A program made the position numbers and the translations under genes. From contig JBOGDF010000055.1 in the NCBI GenBank assembly GCA_050701635.1, forward strand, positions 1-20,525: DNA of 20,525 nucleotides, read 5' to 3'. The first letter of the stretch is position 1. Each line of letters begins with the position of its first letter. The stretch is from WHSM01 sp050701635. Lineage in GTDB: Bacteria; Actinomycetota; Actinomycetes; Mycobacteriales; Micromonosporaceae. Under the pieces are notes generated by a model. It made no database searches and was not told the origin of the DNA. It worked only from the letters and a program-made list of their open reading frames with translations. Shown here piece after piece: positions 7,486-15,026 of this stretch.

Positions 7486-9493
7486 GCGCCGCCACGACCG
7501 CGCGTACCGCCGAGGCGATGTCGTCGCGGGTGACCAGCTCGTCCAGCAGCACCTCGCGGCCGGTGCCGTCACCGAGCGGGATCTGCCAGTTGGGGTATTC
7601 GATGTCCGTACCGGGGAGGTTCTGCGACCGCCGTGCGCCCACCAGATCGGTCAGTGACAACCCCACCAACCTCGCGGGGGTACGGGTGAGAAACCCGTGC
7701 AGCGCCGCCGTCAACGCCGCCTCGTCGCCGGCCCGCTCCGGGTCCAGCAGACCGAGGCTGACCAGCAGCTCGCGCCAGCGGGAGAGCTTCACGGCGAGGT
7801 CGGCCCGAGCCTGCTCCTCGGGCTGCCCCAGGATCCCCAGCTCCTGCCGTACGGCGAGGTACTCCCCGGACGCGTACCCGGCGATCGGCGGCATGTCGTG
7901 GCTGTCCACAGTGGCCAGACACAGCTCCCGCCACGCCTCGGGTGGCTTCGGCTGGCGCCGCTTCTTGGACTCCTCGAACCACAGCAACGACGTACCGAGG
8001 ATGCCGCGCTCTTCCAGGTGCTCGCGGACCCACGGCTCCACCACGCCGAGGTCCTCGCCGATCACCACGGCGTCGGCCAGCTGCGCCTCCAGGACCAGGA
8101 TCCCGACCATCGCCTCGTGGTCGTACCGGACGTACGTGCCCTGGGTCGGGTCGGCGCCCTCCGGCACCCACCACAGCCGGAACAGCCCCATCACGTGGTC
8201 GGCGCGCAACCCGCCACCGTGCCGCAACCAGAACCGCACCAGATCCCGGTACGGCGCATAGCCGGCGTCCGCCAGCCGGCCCGGGTGCCAGGGCGGCTGC
8301 CGCCAGTCCTGCCCGAGCCGGTTGAACGCGTCCGGCGGGGCGCCCACGGTGGCGCCGGCGGCGAGCACGTGCTGGTTCATCCAGGAATCTGCGCCGTCCG
8401 GATCGGCGCCCACCGCCAGGTCGTGCAGCAGCCCGAGCGGCATCCCGGCGTCCCGGGCGGCGGCCTGGGTGGCGGCCAGCTGCTCGTCGACCTGCCACTG
8501 CAGCCAGCGGTGGAAGTCCACCCGGGTGGCCAGCCGTGCCGCCTCCGCCGCGACCTGGGGCGACCTGGGATCGCGCAGCCCGGCCGGCCACTCCCGCCAC
8601 ACCGGCCCGTACACCTCGACCAGCGCGCACCAGGTCGCGAAGTCGTGCAGCGCCTGCCCCTCCCGCTGCTGAAACTGGTGGTACGCCTCCCGCCGCGCCG
8701 CCGGCAGCGGCTCCTGGTGCAGCCGGGCCAGCGCGTCGCGTTTCGCGTGCCACGCCGCGTCCCGGTCGATCAGCTCGCCCCGCCGTACCCGGACACCGAG
8801 CCCCGCGATCGCGTCGCGGTCGGCGGCCGGCAGCGCGGCGTACTCGGGGAGCTGGTCGATCCGCAGGTAAAGCGGGCTGGCGAAGCGGCGGGACGCCGGC
8901 AGGTAAGGCGACGGCCGCAGCGGCGGCACCGGCCCGCCCGCGTGCAGCGGGTTGACCAGCGTGAACCCGGCACCCAGCCCACCGCTCCAGCGCACCAGCG
9001 TGGTCAGGTCGGCCAGGTCGCCGAGCCCGACGGAGCCGGCCGAGCGGGTGGCGTACAGCTGCACCATCAGGCCGGCCAGCCGGCGCCCGGCCAGCCGGGC
9101 CGGCGGCGCCAACCGGTCCGGCACGTACGCCAGCCGCGTCGTCACGTCACCGGCACGCAGCCGGTACCAGCCCACCGGCAGCCCCTCGGGCAGCCGCCCG
9201 TCCGGCCCCAGCGGCCGTGAACCGTCCGCTGTCTCCAGCTCCACCGCGACGTCCGGCGGCATCCGGAGCGGGGCGCCGTGGCGTACCACCGAAAGGGCGG
9301 GGAGCCGGGACGCCGCCGCGACCGCCCGCAGCTCCCGCAACCGGGCAGCGGGCCGGGACGCGTCGACCCCGAGCGCGCTGAGCACCGCGCGCAACGTGTC
9401 CGGCGCTACCGGCACCGGCTCGTCCCGCCAGTCCCGGTACGCCGTCGCCACCCGGTACGCCTCGGCAAGTTCGCGCAGCTGTTGATCGCTCAC
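7469..9493 (-). CDS. malQ: 4-alpha-glucanotransferase (amylomaltase, GH77)
   Basis: A 674-residue amylomaltase that transfers alpha-1,4-glucan segments between maltodextrins in glycogen and maltose metabolism. The GH77 catalytic residues are placed as follows: nucleophile D432 in LRADHVMGLFRLWW, acid/base E480 in VIGEDLGVVEPW, and transition-state Asp D533 in VDSHDMPP. SPYLPASRRFASPLYL near residue 200 is the family's substrate-binding stretch. A long N-terminal region (about 1-140) precedes the barrel, as is usual in actinobacterial MalQ. The start is taken as GTG 9493 (VSDQQLRELAEAY); further in-frame upstream codons give no credible protein. G-rich sequence lies ahead of it but no clean Shine-Dalgarno. 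It is divergent from thioredoxin and convergent, with a 17-bp overlap, with the second hydrolase; no terminator fits between the two. Confidence 0.94.
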   Translation of the reverse strand: MSDQQLRELAEAYRVATAYRDWRDEPVPVAPDTLRAVLSALGVDASRPAARLRELRAVAAASRLPALSVVRHGAPLRMPPDVAVELETADGSRPLGPDGRLPEGLPVGWYRLRAGDVTTRLAYVPDRLAPPARLAGRRLAGLMVQLYATRSAGSVGLGDLADLTTLVRWSGGLGAGFTLVNPLHAGGPVPPLRPSPYLPASRRFASPLYLRIDQLPEYAALPAADRDAIAGLGVRVRRGELIDRDAAWHAKRDALARLHQEPLPAARREAYHQFQQREGQALHDFATWCALVEVYGPVWREWPAGLRDPRSPQVAAEAARLATRVDFHRWLQWQVDEQLAATQAAARDAGMPLGLLHDLAVGADPDGADSWMNQHVLAAGATVGAPPDAFNRLGQDWRQPPWHPGRLADAGYAPYRDLVRFWLRHGGGLRADHVMGLFRLWWVPEGADPTQGTYVRYDHEAMVGILVLEAQLADAVVIGEDLGVVEPWVREHLEERGILGTSLLWFEESKKRRQPKPPEAWRELCLATVDSHDMPPIAGYASGEYLAVRQELGILGQPEEQARADLAVKLSRWRELLVSLGLLDPERAGDEAALTAALHGFLTRTPARLVGLSLTDLVGARRSQNLPGTDIEYPNWQIPLGDGTGREVLLDELVTRDDIASAVRAVVAALRAGR

Positions 9494-9547
9494 CGCCCCA
9501 TCTTGGCCCCCGATACGCCGCACGTGCGGTACGTCACGCGGGTGGCG

Positions 9548-9563
9548 GAGTACTGGAATACTC
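9548..9563. repeat. Short inverted repeat in malQ-thioredoxin divergent gap
   Basis: GAGTA and TACTC arms enclose CTGGAA in the 127-bp space between the divergent malQ and thioredoxin starts. AATACT inside it could act as a -10 for thioredoxin, but no good -35 matches. Weak evidence; the rest of the gap shows nothing else apart from the thioredoxin ribosome site AAGGAGGGG at 9606-9614. Confidence 0.25.
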
Positions 9564-9620
9564 GACGTGCGGCTTCGGTTGCACCGGCTGGACGCATACA
9601 CACGCAAGGAGGGGCGGCCG

Positions 9621-9980
9621 ATGGCCACCAACGAGGTCACCAAGGACAACTTCGAGGAAGTCGTACAGGAGCACGCGTTCGTGGTGCTCGACTTCTGGGC
9701 TGACTGGTGCCCCCCGTGCAAGCGGTTCGGACCGATCTTCGAGCGTGCCTCCGACCGGCACCCCGACGTCTTCTTCGGCAAGGTCGACACCGAGGCCCAG
9801 CCCGAGCTCGGCCAGGCCTTCGAGATCCGTTCCATCCCGACCGTGATGGTGCTGCGCGACGCCACGGTGCTGCACCTGCAGCCCGGCCTGCTCAGCGCAG
9901 AGCAGCTCGACCAGCTGCTCAACCAGGCCCGCGGCCTGGACATGGAAGAGATCCGCGCGGCCGCCGCGCAGCAGTCGTAA
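9621..9980 (+). CDS. Thioredoxin-like protein with WCPPC active site
   Basis: A 119-residue cytoplasmic thioredoxin-fold protein. The active site is DFWADWCPPC with redox cysteines C30 and C33, and the cis-proline is P73 in IRSIPTVMV; the order of strands and helices fits a complete single domain. The ATG at 9621 follows AAGGAGGGG at ideal spacing, so the longer in-frame ATG at 9567 is rejected. The active site has Pro in place of the Gly of classical WCGPC; this should shift redox potential or partner choice, and is known in some thioredoxin-fold proteins. There is no signal peptide. The C-terminal tail (DMEEIRAAAAQQS) is slightly longer than in E. coli TrxA. Its stop is 2 bp from the convergent stop of the next gene. 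No thioredoxin reductase is nearby. Confidence 0.92.
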   Translation: MATNEVTKDNFEEVVQEHAFVVLDFWADWCPPCKRFGPIFERASDRHPDVFFGKVDTEAQPELGQAFEIRSIPTVMVLRDATVLHLQPGLLSAEQLDQLLNQARGLDMEEIRAAAAQQS

Positions 9981-9982
9981 AC

Positions 9983-11116
9983 TCAGCCCAGCAACGTCTC
10001 CCGGTGCCGCCATGCCAACTCGAGCAGCGCGGCACCGGCCGGCTGTGTCGGCTCGGTTCGGGCGTACCGGGCGATGTTCTCCTCGGTGAACGCCACCGGG
10101 CCGACCATCCGACCCTCGGCGTTCTCGGTGACCAGCCCCGCGAACAGCTTGTCGAAGGTGGTCGCCTCGAACACCACCACCGTCATCAGGTCCGCCACGA
10201 AGGTCAGCGGATCCACGCCCAGCCCCAGGTAGTACGGGCGGCAGCCGCCGGCCTCCCGCACCTGGTTCAGCGCCTGCAGGAACGGCCAGGTCTGATAGTC
10301 AAGATCCTGATGCTCCGGTACGCCGAGCAGCTCCTCGCTGAGCTCCCGCGCGATGCCGTGCCAGAGGTCGAAATCCGGATCCTCGGCGGGCGCCGCCGGT
10401 GTGCTGCGCGCCGGCTGGAACACCCCGACCGGCACCACCTGGTACATCCCGCCGGCGCTCGCCACCCGCTGCGGGTCCCGCCAGTGCAGCAGGAAGCTGG
10501 CCTCGCCGGCGGCGGCGTCGTACCGCACCGTCAGGGTGCACAGCGCGGGCACCACGGTACGGCCGGCCAGGTCGGTCGGCTCGCCCACCAGGGCCCGCAA
10601 CGGCAGGTCCGTACGGTCCAGGTGCGACCGGCCGCCGCGGTCGCCTGACGCCATGTACACCGCGGCCAGCTCGTGCGCCACCGCCTCCGCGATGTTGATC
10701 GCGTCGAAGTAACGGCCCTCCCCGAACTCCAGCTGCACGTCGTCGCCGTCTGTGGCCGCGGCGGCGAGCAGGCGGTAGCAGGGGCGGTTCTCGAAGGTCG
10801 CCGGCGGGTCCACCTCGGCCACCACGTCGGCGTAGTGCCCGAAGCGTTGGCCGTCCTCGCGCAGGGGGCGTACCAGGAACGACTGCGGCTCGCCGCCGGT
10901 GACCCGTACCGCCGGCGGATCCGTACGCCACGCCAGCCGTACCCGCTCCAGCGGCACGGGCGCGTCGGGCACCCAGCTGGGTTCGGTGATCAGCGCCGGC
11001 CCGACCCGCGGCCACTCCCCCGCCAGCCCGGCGGCGACCGCGGTCAACGGGGCACGCGACTGGTTGAGATAGCGGCGGACGGAGAGCCACCGCCGTTGGC
11101 TGCCGTTGCTCGTCAT
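9983..11116 (-). CDS. Conserved hypothetical protein with degenerate Nudix-like helix
   Basis: A 377-residue soluble protein. I recognise no catalytic family with certainty. Residues 256-265 read ARELSEELLG, close to the second half of a Nudix box (REUxEExGU), and the preceding stretch RVASAGGMYQVVPVGVFQPA (217-236) fits a beta sheet before it. The glycine of the box and the upstream Gx5E are not in register, so enzymatic activity is doubtful. From memory, similar domains occur in larger actinobacterial XRE-type regulators with an N-terminal helix-turn-helix; here no such HTH is seen before residue 60. Start ATG 11116 (MTSNGSQRRWL) has GCGGGG upstream. It is divergent from the protein kinase gene across 171 bp and convergent with thioredoxin with a 2-bp gap. 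Function unknown; a ligand-sensing role is a guess. Confidence 0.75.
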   Translation of the reverse strand: MTSNGSQRRWLSVRRYLNQSRAPLTAVAAGLAGEWPRVGPALITEPSWVPDAPVPLERVRLAWRTDPPAVRVTGGEPQSFLVRPLREDGQRFGHYADVVAEVDPPATFENRPCYRLLAAAATDGDDVQLEFGEGRYFDAINIAEAVAHELAAVYMASGDRGGRSHLDRTDLPLRALVGEPTDLAGRTVVPALCTLTVRYDAAAGEASFLLHWRDPQRVASAGGMYQVVPVGVFQPARSTPAAPAEDPDFDLWHGIARELSEELLGVPEHQDLDYQTWPFLQALNQVREAGGCRPYYLGLGVDPLTFVADLMTVVVFEATTFDKLFAGLVTENAEGRMVGPVAFTEENIARYARTEPTQPAGAALLELAWRHRETLLG

Positions 11117-11155
11117 CGCGACCCCGCAAGTCGTACGGCGTCCTGCTGGAACGCT

Positions 11156-11171
11156 GGCGCATCGATGCGCC
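11156..11171. promoter_or_regulatory. Perfect 16-bp palindrome in divergent promoter region
   Basis: GGCGCATC followed directly by GATGCGCC is a perfect 16-bp palindrome between the divergent Nudix-like and kinase genes. It is 40 bp upstream of the Nudix-like start, which suits an operator for that gene. A second, looser inverted repeat (CTCCGC/GCGGAG) lies just to its right. For the kinase, TTACCG (11218-11223), 17 bp, TTATTT (11241-11246) is a weak promoter candidate. Confidence 0.5.
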
Positions 11172-11287
11172 GAACGCCCTCCGCAGGTCCCCGACCGGCG
11201 GAGAAACCTTACAGGCGTTACCGAGAGTGCTGTTTTGCAGTTATTTGGGTGACTGATGTCAGACCCGGGGAGGCTGTCCTGCAGGCC

Positions 11288-12628
11288 ATGCCAGACGTCC
11301 GTGAGCTCCCCGACGGCGTAGCCCCCCTGGTTGACGACGATCCGGCGGCGATCGGCCCGTACCGTCCACTGGGTCGGTTGGGCTCCGGTGGGATGGGCAC
11401 CGTCTACCTCGCGACCGCCGCCGACGGCGGGCTGGTGGCGGCGAAGGTGGTGCACCCGCAGCTCGCCCTCGACGACCACTTCCGCGCCCGGTTCCACGCC
11501 GAGGCGCAGCTGGCGGCCCGGGTGGCGTCGTTCTCCACCGCCCCGGTGCTCGACTACGGCGAAGCCGACGGTCGCCCGTACCTGATCACGGAGTACATCG
11601 AGGGTGTCTCGCTGGACCGGATGGTGCGGCGCAAGGGGCCACTGTCGGGGTCGGCGGTGCAGGGGGTGGCGGTGGGGATCGCCGCCGCGCTCACCTCGAT
11701 CCACAACGCCGGGCTGGTGCACCGCGACCTCAAGCCGGGCAACGTGGTGCTCTCGCTCTCCGGCACCCGGGTGATCGACTTCGGGATCGCGCGCGCCCTC
11801 GACGTGCCGTCCAGCCTCACCCGCTCCGGCGTCACCATGGGCAGCCCGGGCTGGATGGCTCCGGAGCAGATCATGGGCAAGCCGATCACCTCCGCCGCCG
11901 ACGTGTTCGCCTGGGGCTGCCTGGTGGCGTACGCGTCCACCGGACGGCACCCGTACGGCGCCGGGGACGCGATGTCGATGGCGTACCGGACGCTGCACGA
12001 GAAGCCGGACCTGGACGGCGTACCGGACCAGCTGTACGCCGCCGTGGCCGCCGCCCTGGACCCGCGTCCCGAGCGGCGTCCCAGCGCGTGCGAGCTGCTC
12101 ACCCGGCTCTCCGGCAGCACCGCCAGCCGGCCGGTGTCCGGCGACGAGGAGTCGGGCGACCACACCCGGGTGGCCGCGGTGATGACCCCGCTGCACCACT
12201 TCCCGGTGACCCACCGCGCCCGGTCGAACCGGCGCTGGTGGACCCTCGCGGGCGGCGCCCTGCTGATCGTCGTCGGCACCCTGCTGTTCCTCGGAGTCGC
12301 CTACCCGATCGGGATCGGCGACCGCGGGCCCGGCACACCGAACGGCCCTGGCGTGGACACCAGCGGCCGGCCCAGCCATGATCCTTCCGCACCCGAGGCG
12401 CCCGCCGACCCGGGCGGAGTCCCCGGCACCCTGCCGCACCGGCCGAACGACCCGGCGTCGGGCGCCCCCTCCACCAGCAGCAGCCAGCCGCCCGGTGGCG
12501 ACCCCACCTCGTCCCCGCCGAGCCCGGACCCGACCGGCACTGCGTCGAGTACGCCCACCGGCGGCCCGCCGTCGGAGACCCCGCCACCGCCCACGCCGAC
12601 CGACCCACCGCACACCCAGGGCGCCTGA
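11288..12628 (+). CDS. Membrane-anchored serine/threonine protein kinase (PknB-like)
   Basis: A 446-residue Hanks-type kinase. The Gly loop GSGGMGTV starts at residue 32 and the ATP lysine is K53 (AAKVV). The catalytic loop HRDLKPGN has H145 and D147, the DFG Asp is D164, and APEQ closes the activation segment, so the kinase should be active. A single transmembrane helix spans about 319-340, just after Arg-rich residues. The remaining hundred residues are an extracytoplasmic Pro/Ser/Thr/Gly-rich tail without PASTA or other sensor domains, perhaps cell-wall spanning. ATG 11288 has GGGGAGG 14 nt upstream, farther than ideal; an in-frame GTG at 11249 is the alternative. It stands alone transcriptionally, divergent on the left and convergent on the right. 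An FHA-domain protein at 17939-19048 is a conceivable phosphothreonine reader, but that link is speculative. Confidence 0.93.
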   Translation: MPDVRELPDGVAPLVDDDPAAIGPYRPLGRLGSGGMGTVYLATAADGGLVAAKVVHPQLALDDHFRARFHAEAQLAARVASFSTAPVLDYGEADGRPYLITEYIEGVSLDRMVRRKGPLSGSAVQGVAVGIAAALTSIHNAGLVHRDLKPGNVVLSLSGTRVIDFGIARALDVPSSLTRSGVTMGSPGWMAPEQIMGKPITSAADVFAWGCLVAYASTGRHPYGAGDAMSMAYRTLHEKPDLDGVPDQLYAAVAAALDPRPERRPSACELLTRLSGSTASRPVSGDEESGDHTRVAAVMTPLHHFPVTHRARSNRRWWTLAGGALLIVVGTLLFLGVAYPIGIGDRGPGTPNGPGVDTSGRPSHDPSAPEAPADPGGVPGTLPHRPNDPASGAPSTSSSQPPGGDPTSSPPSPDPTGTASSTPTGGPPSETPPPPTPTDPPHTQGA

Positions 12629-12640
12629 ACGCGCGCTCCG

Positions 12641-12679
12641 CGCCGCACGACGGCGACCGGCCCGCACGACGGCGACCGG
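12641..12679. terminator. Tandem 18-bp repeats with small hairpin between convergent genes
   Basis: The 54-bp gap between the convergent kinase and flavohaemoprotein stops holds two identical 18-bp copies beginning CCGCACGACG (12643-12660 and 12662-12679) with one base between them. The first includes a hairpin CGCCG-CACGA-CGGCG (12641-12655); the second can form a slightly shorter one. There is no T run. A bidirectional, GC-rich actinobacterial-type terminator is the likeliest role. Confidence 0.5.
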
Positions 12680-12682
12680 GGC

Positions 12683-13795
12683 TCAGGCGATCGGGAGCAC
12701 CTCGTGGTTGATCCGGGTCGGCGGCACCTCCAGCTCGCGGAGCTTGGCCAGGGTCGCGTTCACCATCTGCGACGAGCCGATGAGGTAGAAGTCGTGCTGC
12801 TGCCAGGGCCCGTACGAGGCCACCACGTCCGACACCGTCCCCTGCTCCGCGTCGCTGCCCGGGTCGTCGCTGACCGCCGGCACCAGCGACAGCCAGGGGC
12901 AGCGCGCCGCCAGCTCCTGCAGGGCGGGCGCGTCGTACAGGTCTTCGCGGCTGCGGGCGCCGAAGAACACGTGCACCCAGCGGGTGCGGTTGGTCCTGGC
13001 CAGCTCTTCGACCAGCGCCTTGATAGGCGCCAGCCCGACGCCGTCGGCGACGCAGACCAGATCCCGCGGTGAGGCGAGGTCGAGCCGCAGCCCGGGCGTG
13101 GCCGGACCCATCCGCACCACGTCACCCACCGCCAGGCGCCAGACCAGCGAGCCGGAGACCACGCAGCCGCCCGCGGCGCGTACGTGGAAGTCCATGGTGC
13201 CGTCGCCGCGCGGCGCGTTGCCGACCGGATACCGCTGCCAGGTCCGCTGCTGGTACGGCGACTGCAGACTGACCTGCTCCCCCGCCCGGTACGGCAACGG
13301 CAGCGCCGGCCGTACGGTGATCACCGCGATCTCAGCGGTACGCCGCTCGTGGCCGACCACCTCGGCCTCCCAGTACGCCGGATTGTGCGCGTCCTGGGCG
13401 GCCCCGGCGATCATCCGGTCGGCGATCGCGCGGTAGCCCTCGCGCCACGCCTGCTCGTACTCGGCGCTCCATTCGATGCCGGCGTGCACCCGGATCGCCT
13501 CGATCAGGCAGTCGCCGAAGACCCGGTAGTGCTCGTCGCGTACGCCGTACTTGCGGTGGTCACGGCCGAGCTGGCGCAGGAACCCGTCGAACTGGTCGAC
13601 GCTGTCGGCCACCTGGATCGCGCGCACCAGCGCGGTCACCAGGCGCTCTCGTTGCAGGTCCATGTGCAGCGGGAACATGTCACGCAGCGCGGGCTGTGCG
13701 GTGAAGAGGCGGGCGTAGAGGTAGCCGGCGACCTGATCCGCCCGATCCTCGACGAGGGCCCAGCTCTCTTTGAGCTGTCGTGACAGCGTGCTCAT
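12683..13795 (-). CDS. Flavohaemoprotein-like globin with FAD/NAD reductase domains
   Basis: A 370-residue globin-reductase fusion, probably cytoplasmic, related to nitric-oxide dioxygenase Hmp. The globin domain (about 1-135) has B10 Tyr at Y27 (YLYARLF), CD1 Phe at F41, and proximal His H80 in RDHRKYGV. The FAD domain has RYP (188-190), where Hmp has RxYS. The NAD domain has DGVGLAP (251-257), and the end reads NHEVLPIA where Hmp has a Phe-containing ECFGP. These changes recall type II actinobacterial flavohaemoglobins, which need not detoxify NO. ATG 13795 is preceded by GAGGGG; an in-frame ATG at 13858 would add 21 Ser-rich residues and lacks a ribosome site. It converges with the kinase gene. 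Haem and flavin binding are likely, but the physiological reaction is uncertain. Confidence 0.88.
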   Translation of the reverse strand: MSTLSRQLKESWALVEDRADQVAGYLYARLFTAQPALRDMFPLHMDLQRERLVTALVRAIQVADSVDQFDGFLRQLGRDHRKYGVRDEHYRVFGDCLIEAIRVHAGIEWSAEYEQAWREGYRAIADRMIAGAAQDAHNPAYWEAEVVGHERRTAEIAVITVRPALPLPYRAGEQVSLQSPYQQRTWQRYPVGNAPRGDGTMDFHVRAAGGCVVSGSLVWRLAVGDVVRMGPATPGLRLDLASPRDLVCVADGVGLAPIKALVEELARTNRTRWVHVFFGARSREDLYDAPALQELAARCPWLSLVPAVSDDPGSDAEQGTVSDVVASYGPWQQHDFYLIGSSQMVNATLAKLRELEVPPTRINHEVLPIA

Positions 13796-13984
13796 CACCC
13801 CTCGCACGGTCGACCAGTCGCTGGACGAAGAGCCGCTCGACACTGAACGGATCTCCATTACGCTCTGCTACGACTACCGAGCTACCACTTTGCCGGGATA
13901 TTAGCTAGTTTCTCGGCGCATCATGTGATGTAGAGCACAGCCATCGCTACGACCTGAAAGATTCTCCGACCGTGGCACATTACC

Positions 13985-14039
13985 GAACAATTCCAGGTAG
14001 TGGCATTTTCACTAATTGTGACGTGTACGCGAATTGTTC
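13985..14039. repeat. Spaced perfect 9-bp inverted repeats in AT-rich intergenic region
   Basis: GAACAATTC (13985-13993) and GAATTGTTC (14031-14039) are perfect complements 37 bp apart, and AATTGT recurs at 14014-14019. They sit in the 251-bp gap upstream of the flavohaemoprotein gene and downstream of the gene ending at 14047, in the most AT-rich stretch of the window. Another small palindrome, CATCA-TG-TGATG, lies at about 13920-13931. These look like protein-binding half-sites rather than a terminator; the binding protein is unknown. No gene is seen in the gap. Confidence 0.45.
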
Positions 14040-14046
14040 AGCGATT

Positions 14047-14784
14047 TCACACCGCGACGGCGACGGGGGGCTCCGCCGGCACCGCGGGGATCTGCTGGGT
14101 CGCGTCCAGGTCGACCGGCGCCGCCTCCGACTCAGGGCCGGCGTGCCGTGGCGCCGGACGGCGCCTGCCGTTGCGGGGCGTACGCCCGGCGGCCGCCACG
14201 TCCCCGTCCGATCCGGCGTCGCTGCCGGAGTCGGCGCGCTTCGCGGACACGGCCTGCTTCCCGGCACCGGCCTCCTTGCCGGCCTGCTTACCAGCACCCG
14301 CCGCCTTGCCCGGGCCAGCCTCCTGACCCGATTCGGTAGCTGGGGCCTCGGGCGCCGCCGTACCTGCCGCCGAGGTGCTCGGGTACGCCAGAATCGCCGT
14401 ACCCAGCAGGGAAGCCTCGTCGACGAACGCCGTGGCGAAGCGCCGCGACGGGCACGGATTCGCCATGCCACAGCCGCACTGTTCGGAGAGCAGTACGTCC
14501 GGCTGGTGCTCCTGGAGCAGCCGTACCGCCAGCTGTGCCCCGATCACCGGTCCCACCGCGCGCCGCGGACCGATCCGCAGCGCGGCCGGCACCCGCGCGG
14601 CCGGTACCTGCTCGGCCGGCGCCGACTCCGTGGCTTCCCGAGAATGGCGGGCCCGCCCGTTCGGCTGCCCCTCCGGTGATCCGTTCACCTTCTTGGCGTC
14701 CCTACCGCTACCGGTGGATGTGCTCCGGCTCGTGGTACGAGCCGAGCGAGACCGGGTGGAGCGTCGGGTTCGCGTGTCACCCAT
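14047..14784 (-). CDS. Hypothetical protein with short Cys-containing core and low-complexity arms
   Basis: A 245-residue protein with no family I recognise. Residues 1-50 are rich in Arg, Ser and Thr. A compact core (about 71-134) reads like a folded segment, with VGPVIGAQLAVRLLQ and the cysteine cluster QCGCGMANPC (C103, C105, C111), which could bind zinc or another metal. The C-terminal half is low complexity, with AGAGKQA/AGKEAGAGKQA repeats at about 156-182 and acidic and Pro-rich segments at the end. No signal peptide or membrane helix is evident. ATG 14784 follows GGGGGGAA at acceptable spacing; an in-frame start at 14850 is possible. It lies downstream of the sigma-factor gene on the same strand, 242 bp apart with a large hairpin between, so separate transcription is likely. 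The basic N-terminus allows nucleic-acid binding, but this is only a guess. Confidence 0.65.
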   Translation of the reverse strand: MGDTRTRRSTRSRSARTTSRSTSTGSGRDAKKVNGSPEGQPNGRARHSREATESAPAEQVPAARVPAALRIGPRRAVGPVIGAQLAVRLLQEHQPDVLLSEQCGCGMANPCPSRRFATAFVDEASLLGTAILAYPSTSAAGTAAPEAPATESGQEAGPGKAAGAGKQAGKEAGAGKQAVSAKRADSGSDAGSDGDVAAAGRTPRNGRRRPAPRHAGPESEAAPVDLDATQQIPAVPAEPPVAVAV

Positions 14785-14864
14785 GCTGTGTGTTCCCCCC
14801 AACTCTGTGATGCTGCGCAGGCCTGACGTGGATCCAAGGGGTGTGACCAAGGGCTGTCGACGCC

Positions 14865-14908
14865 CTCGAGCCAGAGGTCACGTGCCGCCGCACGGTGACC
14901 GGCTCGAG
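14865..14908. terminator. Large GC-rich hairpin downstream of the sigma-factor gene
   Basis: CTCGAGCC (14865-14872), GGTCAC (14876-14881) and GTGC (14882-14885) pair with GCAC (14890-14893), GTGACC (14895-14900) and GGCTCGAG (14901-14908) around a 4-nt loop. That gives an 18-bp stem with two small bulges. It lies 118-162 bp after the sigma-factor stop and 80-124 bp before the next start on the minus strand. There is no T run, so it is either a GC-only terminator of the sigma gene or a leader structure of the hypothetical gene. The rest of the 14785-15026 gap shows no gene. Confidence 0.55.
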
Positions 14909-15026
14909 CATTCGTGACTACCCATGCGCGGCGCACACAGGGACCAACGATCGAGTCACTGTTGGGTTGCAGAACGTACACGCCATCGGGTTACTTGAAC
15001 TCGACGCGATGTTGGGGTAGTGCAGG

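Noticed and set aside
9494..9943. N-terminal extension of MalQ through the thioredoxin gene
   Set aside because: It would overlap a clear thioredoxin with its own ribosome site; the amylomaltase similarity starts after GTG 9493.
10673..11287. N-terminal extension of the kinase across the Nudix-like gene
   Set aside because: The extension is antisense to a better-supported gene and the kinase domain begins just after ATG 11288.
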